Source of the DNA: Candidatus Scatomonas pullistercoris
Lineage (GTDB): Bacteria > Bacillota > Clostridia > Lachnospirales > Lachnospiraceae
Length of the DNA stretch: 64,000 nucleotides
Reading direction: 5' to 3'
NCBI GenBank assembly: GCA_018713515.1
Contig: DVOO01000011.1
Coordinates: forward strand, 62,001 to 126,000
The notes beneath the pieces are model-generated. The model did not search any database. It was not told the DNA's origin and was given only the letters and a program-made list of their open reading frames with translations. A program made the position numbers and the translations under genes. Positions 24,025-31,943 of this stretch are shown one piece after another (the first letter of the stretch is position 1; every line of letters begins with the position of its first letter).

Positions 24025-25155
24025 ATGAGCGATTATCTCAGATGCTATGCAGAAGTATCGCTTTCGGCCATCGGGCACAATATAGCGGAAGTAAAGAAGC
24101 GGTTAGAGCCCGGTGTCAGGCTGTTGGCGGTGATCAAGGCAGATGCCTACGGGCACGGAGCAGTGCGGGTGGGAAAGTATCTGGAGGAGCAGGTGGATTA
24201 TTTTGCTGTGGCCACGGCTGAGGAGGCGGTGGAACTGCGGGAAAACAGGATCCGGCTTCCGATCCTGATTCTGGGATACGTGTCCCCGAAGCAGTACGAG
24301 GAGCTTCTGGATTATGATCTGACCTATACCATTTACAGTATGGATATGGCAGAGAAGCTTTCAGAGACTGCCCGGAGAGCCGGCTGCCGGGCAAAGATTC
24401 ACGCGGCTCTGGATACGGGAATGACCCGGATCGGTTTCCACATTACCGGGGAAGAGGCGGACCGGATTGCGGCGGTAAGCCGGCTGCCGGGAATCGAACT
24501 GGAGGGCATGTATACCCATTTTTCCTGTGCGGATCAGAAAGATAAGACCTACTGCGGCATGCAGCTGGACAAATTTGCGCGTATGGTGGATATGCTGGAG
24601 GAAAGAGGTGTGCGGATTCCCATAAAACACATCTGCAACAGTGCAGGTATTATGGAGTTTGACGACTGCCGGTTTGATATGGTACGCTCCGGCATCGTTA
24701 CATACGGTCTGTACCCCTCCGAAGAGGTGGATAAAAGCCGGCTGTCTCTGATTCCTGCCCTGTCCTGGAAGAGTCATGTGATCCATGTGCAGGAGGTGGA
24801 GCCGGGGCTGGGCGTCAGCTACGGAGCCACCTATGTAACAGAGAGAAAAGGCACCAGGATTGCCACGGTGTCGGCCGGCTATGCGGACGGCTATCCGAGA
24901 GCGCTCTCCAACCGGGGCCGGGTACTGATCCACGGAGAATATGCGCCTATTGTGGGCCGGGTATGTATGGATCAGCTGATGGTGGATGTAAGCCGCATCC
25001 CGGGAGTTGCGGTGGAAGATACAGTGACGCTGATTGGTCGGGACGGAGAGAAGCGGATTACCATGGAAGAGGTGGCTGACCCTGCCGCCAGATTCAATTA
25101 TGAGATGGCCTGCGGAATCAGCCGGAGGGTGCGGCGTATTTACACAAATGAATAA
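24025..25155 (+). CDS. alr: alanine racemase
   Basis: Alr is a PLP enzyme that makes D-alanine for peptidoglycan in the cytosol. The PLP lysine is Lys38 in LLAVIKADAYGHGA, and the second catalytic tyrosine is in GVSYGATYV near residue 268. Other family landmarks are MTRIGFH, HICNSAG and the RVCMDQLMVDV stretch. The protein is 376 residues, normal length. It follows the Lrp-type gene after a hairpin. Confidence 0.97.
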   Translation: MSDYLRCYAEVSLSAIGHNIAEVKKRLEPGVRLLAVIKADAYGHGAVRVGKYLEEQVDYFAVATAEEAVELRENRIRLPILILGYVSPKQYEELLDYDLTYTIYSMDMAEKLSETARRAGCRAKIHAALDTGMTRIGFHITGEEADRIAAVSRLPGIELEGMYTHFSCADQKDKTYCGMQLDKFARMVDMLEERGVRIPIKHICNSAGIMEFDDCRFDMVRSGIVTYGLYPSEEVDKSRLSLIPALSWKSHVIHVQEVEPGLGVSYGATYVTERKGTRIATVSAGYADGYPRALSNRGRVLIHGEYAPIVGRVCMDQLMVDVSRIPGVAVEDTVTLIGRDGEKRITMEEVADPAARFNYEMACGISRRVRRIYTNE

Positions 25156-25166
25156 GAAGAAAAGAA

Positions 25167-25195
25167 TTGCAAAGACAGAAGTTCTCACTTATACT
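25167..25195 (+). promoter_or_regulatory. promoter of the bacteriohemerythrin gene
   Basis: TTGCAA (25167-25172), 17 bases, TATACT (25190-25195). The track ORF start at 25167 coincides with the -35, confirming that the protein starts later. Confidence 0.65.
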
Positions 25196-25226
25196 AAAAA
25201 GAAAGAAAAGACAGGAGGCTGCAAAG

Positions 25227-25631
25227 ATGAGTATTGTATTTGATAAGAATCTGGAAACAGGAAATGAAACCATTGATACCCAGCACAAAGAGCTGATTGC
25301 CCGTGTCAACAAGCTTACAGAGGACTGCGCCGTGGGAAAAGAAAAGAATGTTGCCGTACAGACACTGGATTTTCTTCTGGACTACACGGAATTTCATTTC
25401 CGTGATGAGGAAAAACTGCAGGAGGAGAAGGGCTATCCACTTATGGCAGCCCACAAAGATCAGCACGGCAAGTTTGTGAAGGCAGTGGGAGAGCTCCGGG
25501 AGATGCTGGAGGAGGAAGAAGGTCCCACGGAAGCCTTCGTAGAAGCCGTGAAGAAGAATATTGTAGACTGGCTGGTAAATCATATCCTGGTGTGGGACAA
25601 GCAGCTGGCGCTTTATGTGAAAGAATACTGA
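25227..25631 (+). CDS. bacteriohemerythrin
   Basis: Single-domain hemerythrin of 134 residues that binds oxygen at a di-iron centre. All seven expected ligands are visible: His20 (DTQHKEL), His57 and Glu61 (FHFRDEEKL), His76 and His80 (AHKDQHGKF), His119 and Asp124 (NHILVWDKQ). In strict anaerobes such proteins are thought to scavenge or sense oxygen or store iron. AGGAGG precedes the ATG at 25227. It is flanked by its own promoter and a strong terminator, so it is monocistronic. Confidence 0.95.
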   Translation: MSIVFDKNLETGNETIDTQHKELIARVNKLTEDCAVGKEKNVAVQTLDFLLDYTEFHFRDEEKLQEEKGYPLMAAHKDQHGKFVKAVGELREMLEEEEGPTEAFVEAVKKNIVDWLVNHILVWDKQLALYVKEY

Positions 25632-25650
25632 TTTTTGCTGTCAGGAGGGG

Positions 25651-25680
25651 GCTCGGAACGAAAGTTCCGGGCCGTTTTTG
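25651..25680 (+). terminator. intrinsic terminator of the bacteriohemerythrin gene
   Basis: GGCTCGGAAC-GAAA-GTTCCGGGCC: a 10-bp stem (one wobble) with a GNRA tetraloop, then GTTTTT. Confidence 0.92.
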
Positions 25681-25721
25681 CACGGGCAGATATTTACAGG
25701 ACTTATCGCGGCGGATATTGG

Positions 25722-25749
25722 TTGACAGAGCCGCTCCGGTTATGATAGT
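25722..25749 (+). promoter_or_regulatory. promoter of the amino acid ABC transporter operon
   Basis: A perfect TTGACA (25722-25727) is followed after 16 bases by GATAGT (25744-25749), within TATGATAGTATAAG, which offers overlapping -10 options. Confidence 0.6.
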
Positions 25750-25821
25750 ATAAGTCCGTCGATAATTTAGCATGGTAGAGTGACTACGTGATACTAGAAT
25801 GAAAACGAGGAGGAGAATACA

Positions 25822-26721
25822 ATGAAAAAGAGAGTAATCAGCTGTCTGCTGGCCGGCATGATGGCGGTTTCCATGGCTGCCTGCGGAAGCAGTGAGGAAA
25901 GCAGCACAGGCACCACATCCGGGGGAAGCGGGGAAAGTGTTTCCGGCAGCAGTGCCGGCAGTACTTCCGGCAGTACGACTTCTTCCTCTGCAGCCGCAGA
26001 GAGCGGCATTGAGGACGGTGTTCTGACGGTGGGCTTTGACGCGGAATATCCGCCCTACGGATATATGGGCGAGGACGGCGAGTACACGGGATTTGATCTG
26101 GAGCTGGCTCAGGCGGTCTGCGACCTGGAGGGATGGGAGCTGGAAAAGAAGCCGATCAGCTGGGACGCCAAGGACATGGAGCTGGATTCCGGTTCCATTG
26201 ACTGCATCTGGAACGGATTTACCATGACGGGCCGCGAAAGCGAGTACACCTTCTCCGTGCCCTATGTGGATAACAGCCAGGTGATTGTGGTGGCGGAGAA
26301 TTCCGGCATTGAGACCCTGGCGGACCTGGCCGGAAAGGTTGTGGGCGTGCAGGCGGCGTCCGCGGCCCTGGAGGTGCTGCAGGACGAGGAGGGCCAGAAA
26401 GCGCTGGCAGATACCTTTGCCTCCCTGAACGAGTTCGCGGATTACAACACTGCCTTTACGGAGCTGCAGGCGGGAGCACTGGACGCCCTGGCCATCGATA
26501 TCGGAGTAGCCCAGTACCAGCTGGAATCCCGGGGCGAGGGATTCAAGATGCTGGATGAGACCCTGAATTCCGAGGAGTATGCCATCGCCTTTAAGCTGGG
26601 CAATGAGACTCTGCGGGATATGATCGATAAAGACCTGCAGGAGCTGACCAACGACGGTACCGTACAGGAGCTGGCCGAGAAGTACGGAATCGCGGATATG
26701 ATCATCCTGGAAGCGGAATAA
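25822..26721 (+). CDS. polar amino acid ABC transporter substrate-binding lipoprotein
   Basis: The signal peptide ends at a lipobox-like MAAC, followed by a long Ser/Gly/Thr linker that spaces the domain from the membrane. The mature domain matches family 3 solute-binding proteins (VGFDAEYPPYGYMGEDGEYTG; DALAIDIGVAQYQLES). With the following permease and ATPase it imports a polar amino acid; cystine, glutamine or histidine types are possible and not resolved here. A GC-rich hairpin separates it from the permease gene, which commonly keeps the binding protein in excess. Confidence 0.9.
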   Translation: MKKRVISCLLAGMMAVSMAACGSSEESSTGTTSGGSGESVSGSSAGSTSGSTTSSSAAAESGIEDGVLTVGFDAEYPPYGYMGEDGEYTGFDLELAQAVCDLEGWELEKKPISWDAKDMELDSGSIDCIWNGFTMTGRESEYTFSVPYVDNSQVIVVAENSGIETLADLAGKVVGVQAASAALEVLQDEEGQKALADTFASLNEFADYNTAFTELQAGALDALAIDIGVAQYQLESRGEGFKMLDETLNSEEYAIAFKLGNETLRDMIDKDLQELTNDGTVQELAEKYGIADMIILEAE

Positions 26722-26769
26722 GCAAAAAAGAAAGCAGAAACCGGACGGACAGAGAGACGGTCACAGCAA

Positions 26770-26795
26770 ACCCCGCGGGAGCGCTCCCGTGGGGT
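26770..26795 (+). other. intercistronic hairpin between binding protein and permease genes
   Basis: ACCCCGCGGGAGC followed by GCTCCCGTGGGGT is a near-perfect 26-base palindrome with no strong T-run. It probably stabilises the upstream mRNA or partly terminates, lowering permease expression. Confidence 0.6.
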
Positions 26796-26838
26796 GCGCT
26801 TGTTTCAGGAAACCGCTCCGGATATGGGAGGAACACGT

Positions 26839-27486
26839 ATGAGTTTTGAGGTGATACTGCGCCAGCTGGCGCAGGGTTTCGGACAGACCTGCCTGATTTT
26901 TATCCTGACCCTGGCCTTTTCCATGCCGCTGGGGCTTTTAGTTTACTTTGGACGGGTCAGCCGGATCCGGCCGGTCAGCTGGGCGGTTAAGTTTTTTATT
27001 TCCGTCATGCGGGGAACGCCGCTGATGCTCCAGCTTCTGATCTGGTATTTCGGCCCCTATTATCTGTGGGGGATGAATATCGGCGGCTACAAATTTACGG
27101 CCGTCATCCTGGGATGCGCGGTAAATTACGCGGCGTACTTCGCGGAGATCTACCGCTCCGGCATCGAATCCATTCCCAGAGGACAGTATGAGGCGGCTCA
27201 GCTTCTGGGATATGATAAAGGGCAGACCTTCATGAAGATCATTCTGCCTCAGATGATCAAGAATGTCCTTCCGGCCGTAACGAATGAAGTGATCACACTG
27301 GTGAAGGATACGTCTCTGGTCTACTCCGTTTCCTATATTGAGCTGTTTGCCACGGCCCGGCAGATCGCGGCGGCGGAGACGACGGTGGTTCCGCTCCTCG
27401 TGGCGGGCGTGTTCTACTATGTGTTCAACTGCGTAGTGGCCTGGATCATGGAACGGTTTGAGAAAAAGCTGAGCTATTATCATTAG
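26839..27486 (+). CDS. polar amino acid ABC transporter permease
   Basis: About 215 residues with five hydrophobic segments, and the His/Glu/Gln permease signature ending in the ATPase-contact loop YEAAQLLGYDKGQTFMKIILPQ (EAA motif) and YRSGIESIPRGQ. The ATG at 26839 has GGGAGG seven bases upstream, so the track start at 26794, inside the hairpin region, is not used. One permease gene is present, so it should act as a homodimer. Confidence 0.92.
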   Translation: MSFEVILRQLAQGFGQTCLIFILTLAFSMPLGLLVYFGRVSRIRPVSWAVKFFISVMRGTPLMLQLLIWYFGPYYLWGMNIGGYKFTAVILGCAVNYAAYFAEIYRSGIESIPRGQYEAAQLLGYDKGQTFMKIILPQMIKNVLPAVTNEVITLVKDTSLVYSVSYIELFATARQIAAAETTVVPLLVAGVFYYVFNCVVAWIMERFEKKLSYYH

Positions 27487-27498
27487 GAGGAAGCCGGA

Positions 27499-28266
27499 AT
27501 GAAGTTGCTGGAAATGAACCATATACAGAAATCCTTTGATGATCTGGAGGTACTGAAGGATATTTCCCTCTCTGTGGAGGAGGGAGAGATCCTTTCCATT
27601 ATCGGGCCCTCCGGTTCCGGAAAGTCAACCCTGCTCCGGTGCGCCACCATGCTGGAGACTATCGGCGGCGGGGAGATCCGCTACCTGGAGAAGCAGGTGG
27701 CCTCTGCCCGGGACGGCAGGGCGGTTTACGTAAAGGGAGCGGAAATGAAGAGAGTGCGCAGCTACTTTGGCCTGGTATTCCAGAGCTTTAATCTGTTTCC
27801 CCATTACTCTGTTCTGAAAAATATCACGGATGCTCCCATCCATGTGCAGAAGAGAGACAGGGAACAGGTTTATGCGGAGGCCAGAGAACTTCTGAAAAAA
27901 ATGGGCCTGGAGGACAAGGAAAACGCGTATCCCTGCCAGCTGTCGGGAGGCCAGTGCCAGCGGGTGGCCATTGCCAGGGCCCTGGCGCTGAACCCCAAGA
28001 TTCTGTTTTTTGATGAGCCCACCTCCGCTCTGGATCCGGAGCTGACAGGGGAAGTCCTGAAGGTGATCCGCTCTCTGGCGGATCTGGATATTGCCATGGT
28101 CATCGTTACCCATGAGATGCAGTTTGCCAGGGATATTTCCCACCGGGTGATCTTTATGGATCAGGGCGTGATTGTGGAGGAGGGAAGCCCTGAGAGGGTA
28201 TTCTCTTCTGAAAATGCACGAATGCGGGAATTCCTGGGACATTTTCATCAGTCAGAGAAGGCGTAG
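27499..28266 (+). CDS. polar amino acid ABC transporter ATP-binding protein
   Basis: A 255-residue ATPase with Walker A GPSGSGKST, signature LSGGQCQRVAIARAL, Walker B ILFFDEPTSALD and switch histidine in VTHEMQFA. It starts 12 bases after the permease gene behind AGGAGG, completing the transporter operon. It energises import at the cytosolic face. Confidence 0.95.
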   Translation: MKLLEMNHIQKSFDDLEVLKDISLSVEEGEILSIIGPSGSGKSTLLRCATMLETIGGGEIRYLEKQVASARDGRAVYVKGAEMKRVRSYFGLVFQSFNLFPHYSVLKNITDAPIHVQKRDREQVYAEARELLKKMGLEDKENAYPCQLSGGQCQRVAIARALALNPKILFFDEPTSALDPELTGEVLKVIRSLADLDIAMVIVTHEMQFARDISHRVIFMDQGVIVEEGSPERVFSSENARMREFLGHFHQSEKA

Positions 28267-28281
28267 GGCGCGAACTTTGGA

Positions 28282-28310
28282 TTGCTTTTGCGTATGCAAT
28301 GCTATATAAT
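28282..28310 (+). promoter_or_regulatory. purB promoter
   Basis: TTGCTT (28282-28287), 17 bases, TATAAT (28305-28310). The spacer contains a TTGCGTATGCAA palindrome, and CGAAC just upstream of the -35 resembles part of a PurR box, though the match is incomplete. Confidence 0.6.
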
Positions 28311-28368
28311 CAACAATGGAACCAGGCCCTGGAGCGTCCTGCTTTCCGGGGGTTCAGGCTGATGCGTG

Positions 28369-28396
28369 CAGGATCCGGAGTCTGTCCGCGATCCTG
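28369..28396 (+). other. hairpin in the purB leader
   Basis: CAGGATCCGGA (28369-28379) pairs with TCCG and GATCCTG (28385-28396) across a one-base bulge. A further CAGGAT follows and could compete. The leader is about 105 bases, long for a housekeeping gene, but no known riboswitch was recognised. Confidence 0.3.
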
Positions 28397-28424
28397 ACAC
28401 AGGATGAGAATAAAGGAGAAGAAT

Positions 28425-29861
28425 ATGAGCGCAACGGACAGATACGCAAGCCCGCTTTCCCAGCGGTACGCCAGCCGGGAGATGCAGTATATTTTTTCAC
28501 AGGATATGAAATTTACTACCTGGAGAAGGCTCTGGGTTGCTCTGGCGGAGACGGAGATGGAGCTGGGGCTCCCCATTACCCAGGAGCAGATCGACGAGCT
28601 GAAAAGCCATATTTCCGATATCAACTATGAGGTGGCCCAGGCCCGCGAGAAGGAGGTCCGCCACGATGTCATGTCCCATGTGTACGCCTACGGCGTCCAG
28701 TGCCCCAAGGCAAAGGGAATTATCCATCTGGGAGCTACATCCTGCTACGTGGGAGATAACACGGATATTATTATCATGAACGAAGCCCTGAAGCTTGTGA
28801 AAAAGAAGCTTCTGAATGTAATCGCGGAGCTGGCGAAGTTCGCGGCGGACAACAAGGCGCTGCCCACCCTGGCGTTTACACATTTTCAGCCGGCACAGCC
28901 CACGACTCTGGGCAAGCGCGCAACTCTGTGGATGAATGAGTTTGTTATGGATCTGGAGGATCTGGAGTACGTACAGAGCACCTTAAAGCTTCTGGGGTCC
29001 AAGGGAACCACCGGTACCCAGGCCAGCTTTCTGGAACTATTCGAGGGAGATCAGGAGAAGGTGGATAAGCTGGATCCCATGATCGCCAGAAAGATGGGCT
29101 TCCAGTCCTGCTATCCCGTTTCCGGGCAGACCTATTCCCGGAAAGTAGATACCCGGGTACTCAACGTACTGGCGGGCATTGCGGCCAGCGCGCACAAGTT
29201 TTCCAACGACATCCGTCTTCTGCAGCATCTGAAGGAAGTGGAGGAGCCCTTTGAGAAGAGCCAGATCGGATCCTCGGCCATGGCCTACAAGAGAAATCCC
29301 ATGCGCAGCGAGCGTATCGCCTCCCTGTCCCGTTATGTGATGATTGATGCGCTGAATCCGGCTATCACCTCTGCTACCCAGTGGTTTGAGCGGACCCTGG
29401 ATGACTCGGCCAATAAACGGCTGTCCGTTCCGGAAGGATTCCTGGCTGTGGACGGGATTCTGGATCTGATGCTGAACGTGGTGGACGGACTGGTGGTATA
29501 TCCCAAGGTAATTGAGAAGCATCTGATGGCCGAGCTGCCCTTTATGGCCACAGAGAATATTATGATGGATGCGGTGAAGGCAGGCGGAGACCGGCAGGAG
29601 CTGCATGAGAGGATCCGTGAGCTGTCCATGGAGGCAGGACGAACCGTGAAGGTGGAGGGAAAAGAAAATGATCTGCTGGAGCGGATCGCCGCAGATCCGG
29701 CTTTCCGGCTTTCCCTGGATGATCTGAAGAAATCCATGGATCCTTCCAGATATACCGGCTGCGCGGAGACGCAGGTGGAAAAATATCTGAAAAATATCAT
29801 CCGGCCCATTCTGGATGCAAACCGGGATCTGTTGGGAATGAAGGCGGAGATTAACGTCTGA
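28425..29861 (+). CDS. purB: adenylosuccinate lyase
   Basis: PurB cleaves SAICAR and adenylosuccinate in purine synthesis, releasing fumarate. The fumarate lyase signature GSSAMAYKRNPMRSE is present near residue 285, with HLGATSCYVGDNTD and the TFHFQPAQPTTLGKR-like region earlier. The ATG at 28425 has AAAGGAG seven bases upstream, giving 478 residues. It has its own promoter and precedes purA, which has a separate promoter, so both AMP-branch enzymes are adjacent. Confidence 0.97.
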   Translation: MSATDRYASPLSQRYASREMQYIFSQDMKFTTWRRLWVALAETEMELGLPITQEQIDELKSHISDINYEVAQAREKEVRHDVMSHVYAYGVQCPKAKGIIHLGATSCYVGDNTDIIIMNEALKLVKKKLLNVIAELAKFAADNKALPTLAFTHFQPAQPTTLGKRATLWMNEFVMDLEDLEYVQSTLKLLGSKGTTGTQASFLELFEGDQEKVDKLDPMIARKMGFQSCYPVSGQTYSRKVDTRVLNVLAGIAASAHKFSNDIRLLQHLKEVEEPFEKSQIGSSAMAYKRNPMRSERIASLSRYVMIDALNPAITSATQWFERTLDDSANKRLSVPEGFLAVDGILDLMLNVVDGLVVYPKVIEKHLMAELPFMATENIMMDAVKAGGDRQELHERIRELSMEAGRTVKVEGKENDLLERIAADPAFRLSLDDLKKSMDPSRYTGCAETQVEKYLKNIIRPILDANRDLLGMKAEINV

Positions 29862-29920
29862 AGCCCGGTGTTTTATAATTGAGGGTTATAAAATTAGCTG
29901 TCTTTATTAGTAATAATAAG

Positions 29921-29949
29921 TTTAACTAATGAAGGCGCTGTGCTATAAT
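29921..29949 (+). promoter_or_regulatory. purA promoter
   Basis: TTTAAC (29921-29926), 17 bases, TATAAT (29944-29949), in an AT-rich stretch after purB. Confidence 0.55.
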
Positions 29950-29959
29950 GAATCATGCG

Positions 29960-30030
29960 GCGGGGCGCGTGTGTCAGACTGCTTTTTTCCTGCGGGGTGT
30001 CTGAAACCGCCCCGCGGGATTTTTATTTTT
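29960..30030 (+). promoter_or_regulatory. candidate transcription attenuator in the purA leader
   Basis: Two mutually exclusive folds share the same 3' segment. Terminator fold: CCTGCGGGG (29989-29997) pairs with CCCCGCGGG (30010-30018), followed by ATTTTTATTTTT just before the ribosome binding site. Antiterminator fold: GCGGGGCG (29960-29967) pairs with CGCCCCGC (30008-30015), enclosing TCAGAC/GTCTGA (29974-29979, 29999-30004). The layout is that of a conditional terminator; the signal is unknown and it lacks purine riboswitch consensus elements. Confidence 0.55.
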
Positions 30031-30045
30031 AGGAGGAAATGCAAG

Positions 30046-31326
30046 ATGATTAAGGCAGTAGTCGGAGCCAACTGGGGAGACGAGGGAAAGGGTAAGATTA
30101 CGGATATGCTTGCCCAGAAAGCGGACATTATTGTGCGTTTTCAGGGAGGCGCCAATGCGGGCCATACCATTGTAAACAATTACGGAAAATTTGCTCTGCA
30201 CACGCTCCCTTCCGGTGTGTTCTACGATCATACAACCAGTATTATCGGAAACGGTGTGGCTTTGAATATTCCGGTTCTGAAAAAAGAGGTGGATGATATT
30301 ACGTCCAAGGGAGTTCCCATGCCGAAGATCCTGATTTCTGACCGGGCACAGATGGTGATGCCTTATCACATCTTATTTGATCAGTACGAGGAGGAGCGCC
30401 TGGGAGGCCGTTCCTTCGGCTCCACAAAGTCGGGGATTGCGCCCTTCTATTCTGATAAATACGCGAAGACCGGTTTTCAGGTCAATGAGCTTTTCCACGA
30501 GGAGACGCTGCGGGAGAAGCTGAAAAATACGTGCGAAGTTAAGAATGTTCTTCTGGAGCATCTGTACCACAAGCCGCTTCTGGATCCGGAGACCCTTTTT
30601 GAGGAGCTGATGACCTGGAGAGAGATGGTGGCTCCCTTTGTGTGTGATGTATCCGCCTATCTCTGGAAAGCACTGAAGGAAGGCAAGGAGATTCTTCTGG
30701 AGGGACAGCTGGGTTCCATGAAGGATCCAGATCACGGCATCTATCCCATGGTTACCTCTTCCTCAACGCTGGCCGGTTACGGTGCGGTGGGAGCCGGTGT
30801 GCCGCCCTATGAGATCAAGGAAATCATTACTGTGACGAAAGCTTATTCCAGCGCAGTGGGAGCGGGGGCCTTTGTTTCCGAACTTTTCGGTGACGAGGCG
30901 GAAGAACTGCGGCGCCGGGGCGGCGACGGCGGAGAGTACGGAGCCACCACCGGACGGCCCAGAAGAGTGGGCTGGTATGACTGCGTAGCTTCCCGGTACG
31001 GCTGCCGGATCCAGGGGACTACAGATGTGGCCTTTACTGTGCTGGATGTACTGGGATACCTGGACGAGATTCCCGTCTGTGTGGCCTATGATATTGACGG
31101 GGAGATTACCACGGAATTCCCCACTACAGGTCTTCTTGAAAAAGCAAGGCCGGTATATGAGACGCTGCCGGGATGGAAATGCGAGATCCGCGGCATCCGG
31201 AAATACGAGGATCTTCCGGAAAACTGCCGGAAATATATTGAATTCATTGAGGAGAAGATAGGCTTCCCCATTACGATGATCTCCAACGGACCGGGAAGGG
31301 ATGATATTATATATCGGGAGAAATAA
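30046..31326 (+). CDS. purA: adenylosuccinate synthetase
   Basis: PurA makes adenylosuccinate from IMP, GTP and aspartate. The N-terminal GANWGDEGKGKITDML loop holds the catalytic Asp, but the usual Gln before WGDEGKG is Asn. The second motif region reads GQLGSMKDPDHGIYPMVTSS, also divergent from the common form. Length is 426 residues from the ATG at 30046, which has AGGAGG nine bases upstream; the track start at 29929 lies in the promoter. The divergent motifs place it in a variant PurA group, but the core residues are retained. Confidence 0.93.
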   Translation: MIKAVVGANWGDEGKGKITDMLAQKADIIVRFQGGANAGHTIVNNYGKFALHTLPSGVFYDHTTSIIGNGVALNIPVLKKEVDDITSKGVPMPKILISDRAQMVMPYHILFDQYEEERLGGRSFGSTKSGIAPFYSDKYAKTGFQVNELFHEETLREKLKNTCEVKNVLLEHLYHKPLLDPETLFEELMTWREMVAPFVCDVSAYLWKALKEGKEILLEGQLGSMKDPDHGIYPMVTSSSTLAGYGAVGAGVPPYEIKEIITVTKAYSSAVGAGAFVSELFGDEAEELRRRGGDGGEYGATTGRPRRVGWYDCVASRYGCRIQGTTDVAFTVLDVLGYLDEIPVCVAYDIDGEITTEFPTTGLLEKARPVYETLPGWKCEIRGIRKYEDLPENCRKYIEFIEEKIGFPITMISNGPGRDDIIYREK

Positions 31327-31327
31327 T

Positions 31328-31924
31328 ATGAATCATTTTGGGCGTGTATTTCTGGGAATTCTGGCGGCGGCCGCTCTGACATGGAGCGGCTGCGCGGGAA
31401 CACAGGATGCAGAAGCGACAACTCTGTACGTGGATGAGGACGGCATGCTGGAACAGGTGATTGTGGAGACAGTGGAAGAGGATGCCTTCACCCAGGAGGA
31501 ACTGCGGAACTATATCCGGGATGACCTGGCAGAATATGCGGAGACGGCGGGCTCGGAGGCAGTGACGCTGGAATCCTGCAGGCTTTCTGGGAATACCGCA
31601 AGAATCACGCTGAACTATGCATCGGCGGGAGATTACGCCGCTTATAACCAGGTGGAATGTTTTCTGGGAACAGAGCAGGAAGCCCGGGATGCCGGGTACA
31701 ATTTTGACGGAAGTTTTCTGGACGGCAGCGGCAATGCTGTGGATATGAATTCTGTTCAGATACCGGAAGAGGCCCATGTGCTGATCCTGGAAGAAGTCAT
31801 AAACGTCCGGCTGCCGGAAGAAGTTCTGTACACAACCTCCAATGCCTCGGTTTCGGACGGACAGACGGTAACGGTGGAGGGGGAGACGGGCTTTACGGAT
31901 ACGCCTGTGTATATCATTTATTAG
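31328..31924 (+). CDS. lipoprotein of unknown function
   Basis: The first 25 residues form a signal peptide ending at the lipobox WSGC. The mature part of about 175 residues is acidic, with a helical region and a beta-rich C-terminus (TVTVEGETGFTDTPVYII). I do not recognise a family. It starts one base after the purA stop behind GGGAGA and is followed 19 bases later by glyS, so it lies within a purA-glyS transcript. Confidence 0.75.
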   Translation: MNHFGRVFLGILAAAALTWSGCAGTQDAEATTLYVDEDGMLEQVIVETVEEDAFTQEELRNYIRDDLAEYAETAGSEAVTLESCRLSGNTARITLNYASAGDYAAYNQVECFLGTEQEARDAGYNFDGSFLDGSGNAVDMNSVQIPEEAHVLILEEVINVRLPEEVLYTTSNASVSDGQTVTVEGETGFTDTPVYIIY

Positions 31925-31943
31925 AAAATAGGAGAGAGAAGTC

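Noticed and set aside
25799-25825. Eight-codon ORF with three Arg codons overlapping the start of the amino acid binding protein gene
   Set aside because: Looks like an arginine leader peptide, but the AGG AGG AGA codons are simply the ribosome binding site of the next gene and the mini-ORF has no site of its own.
29951-30045. Purine riboswitch before purA
   Set aside because: The leader is too short and lacks the conserved three-way junction core; a simple attenuator fits better.
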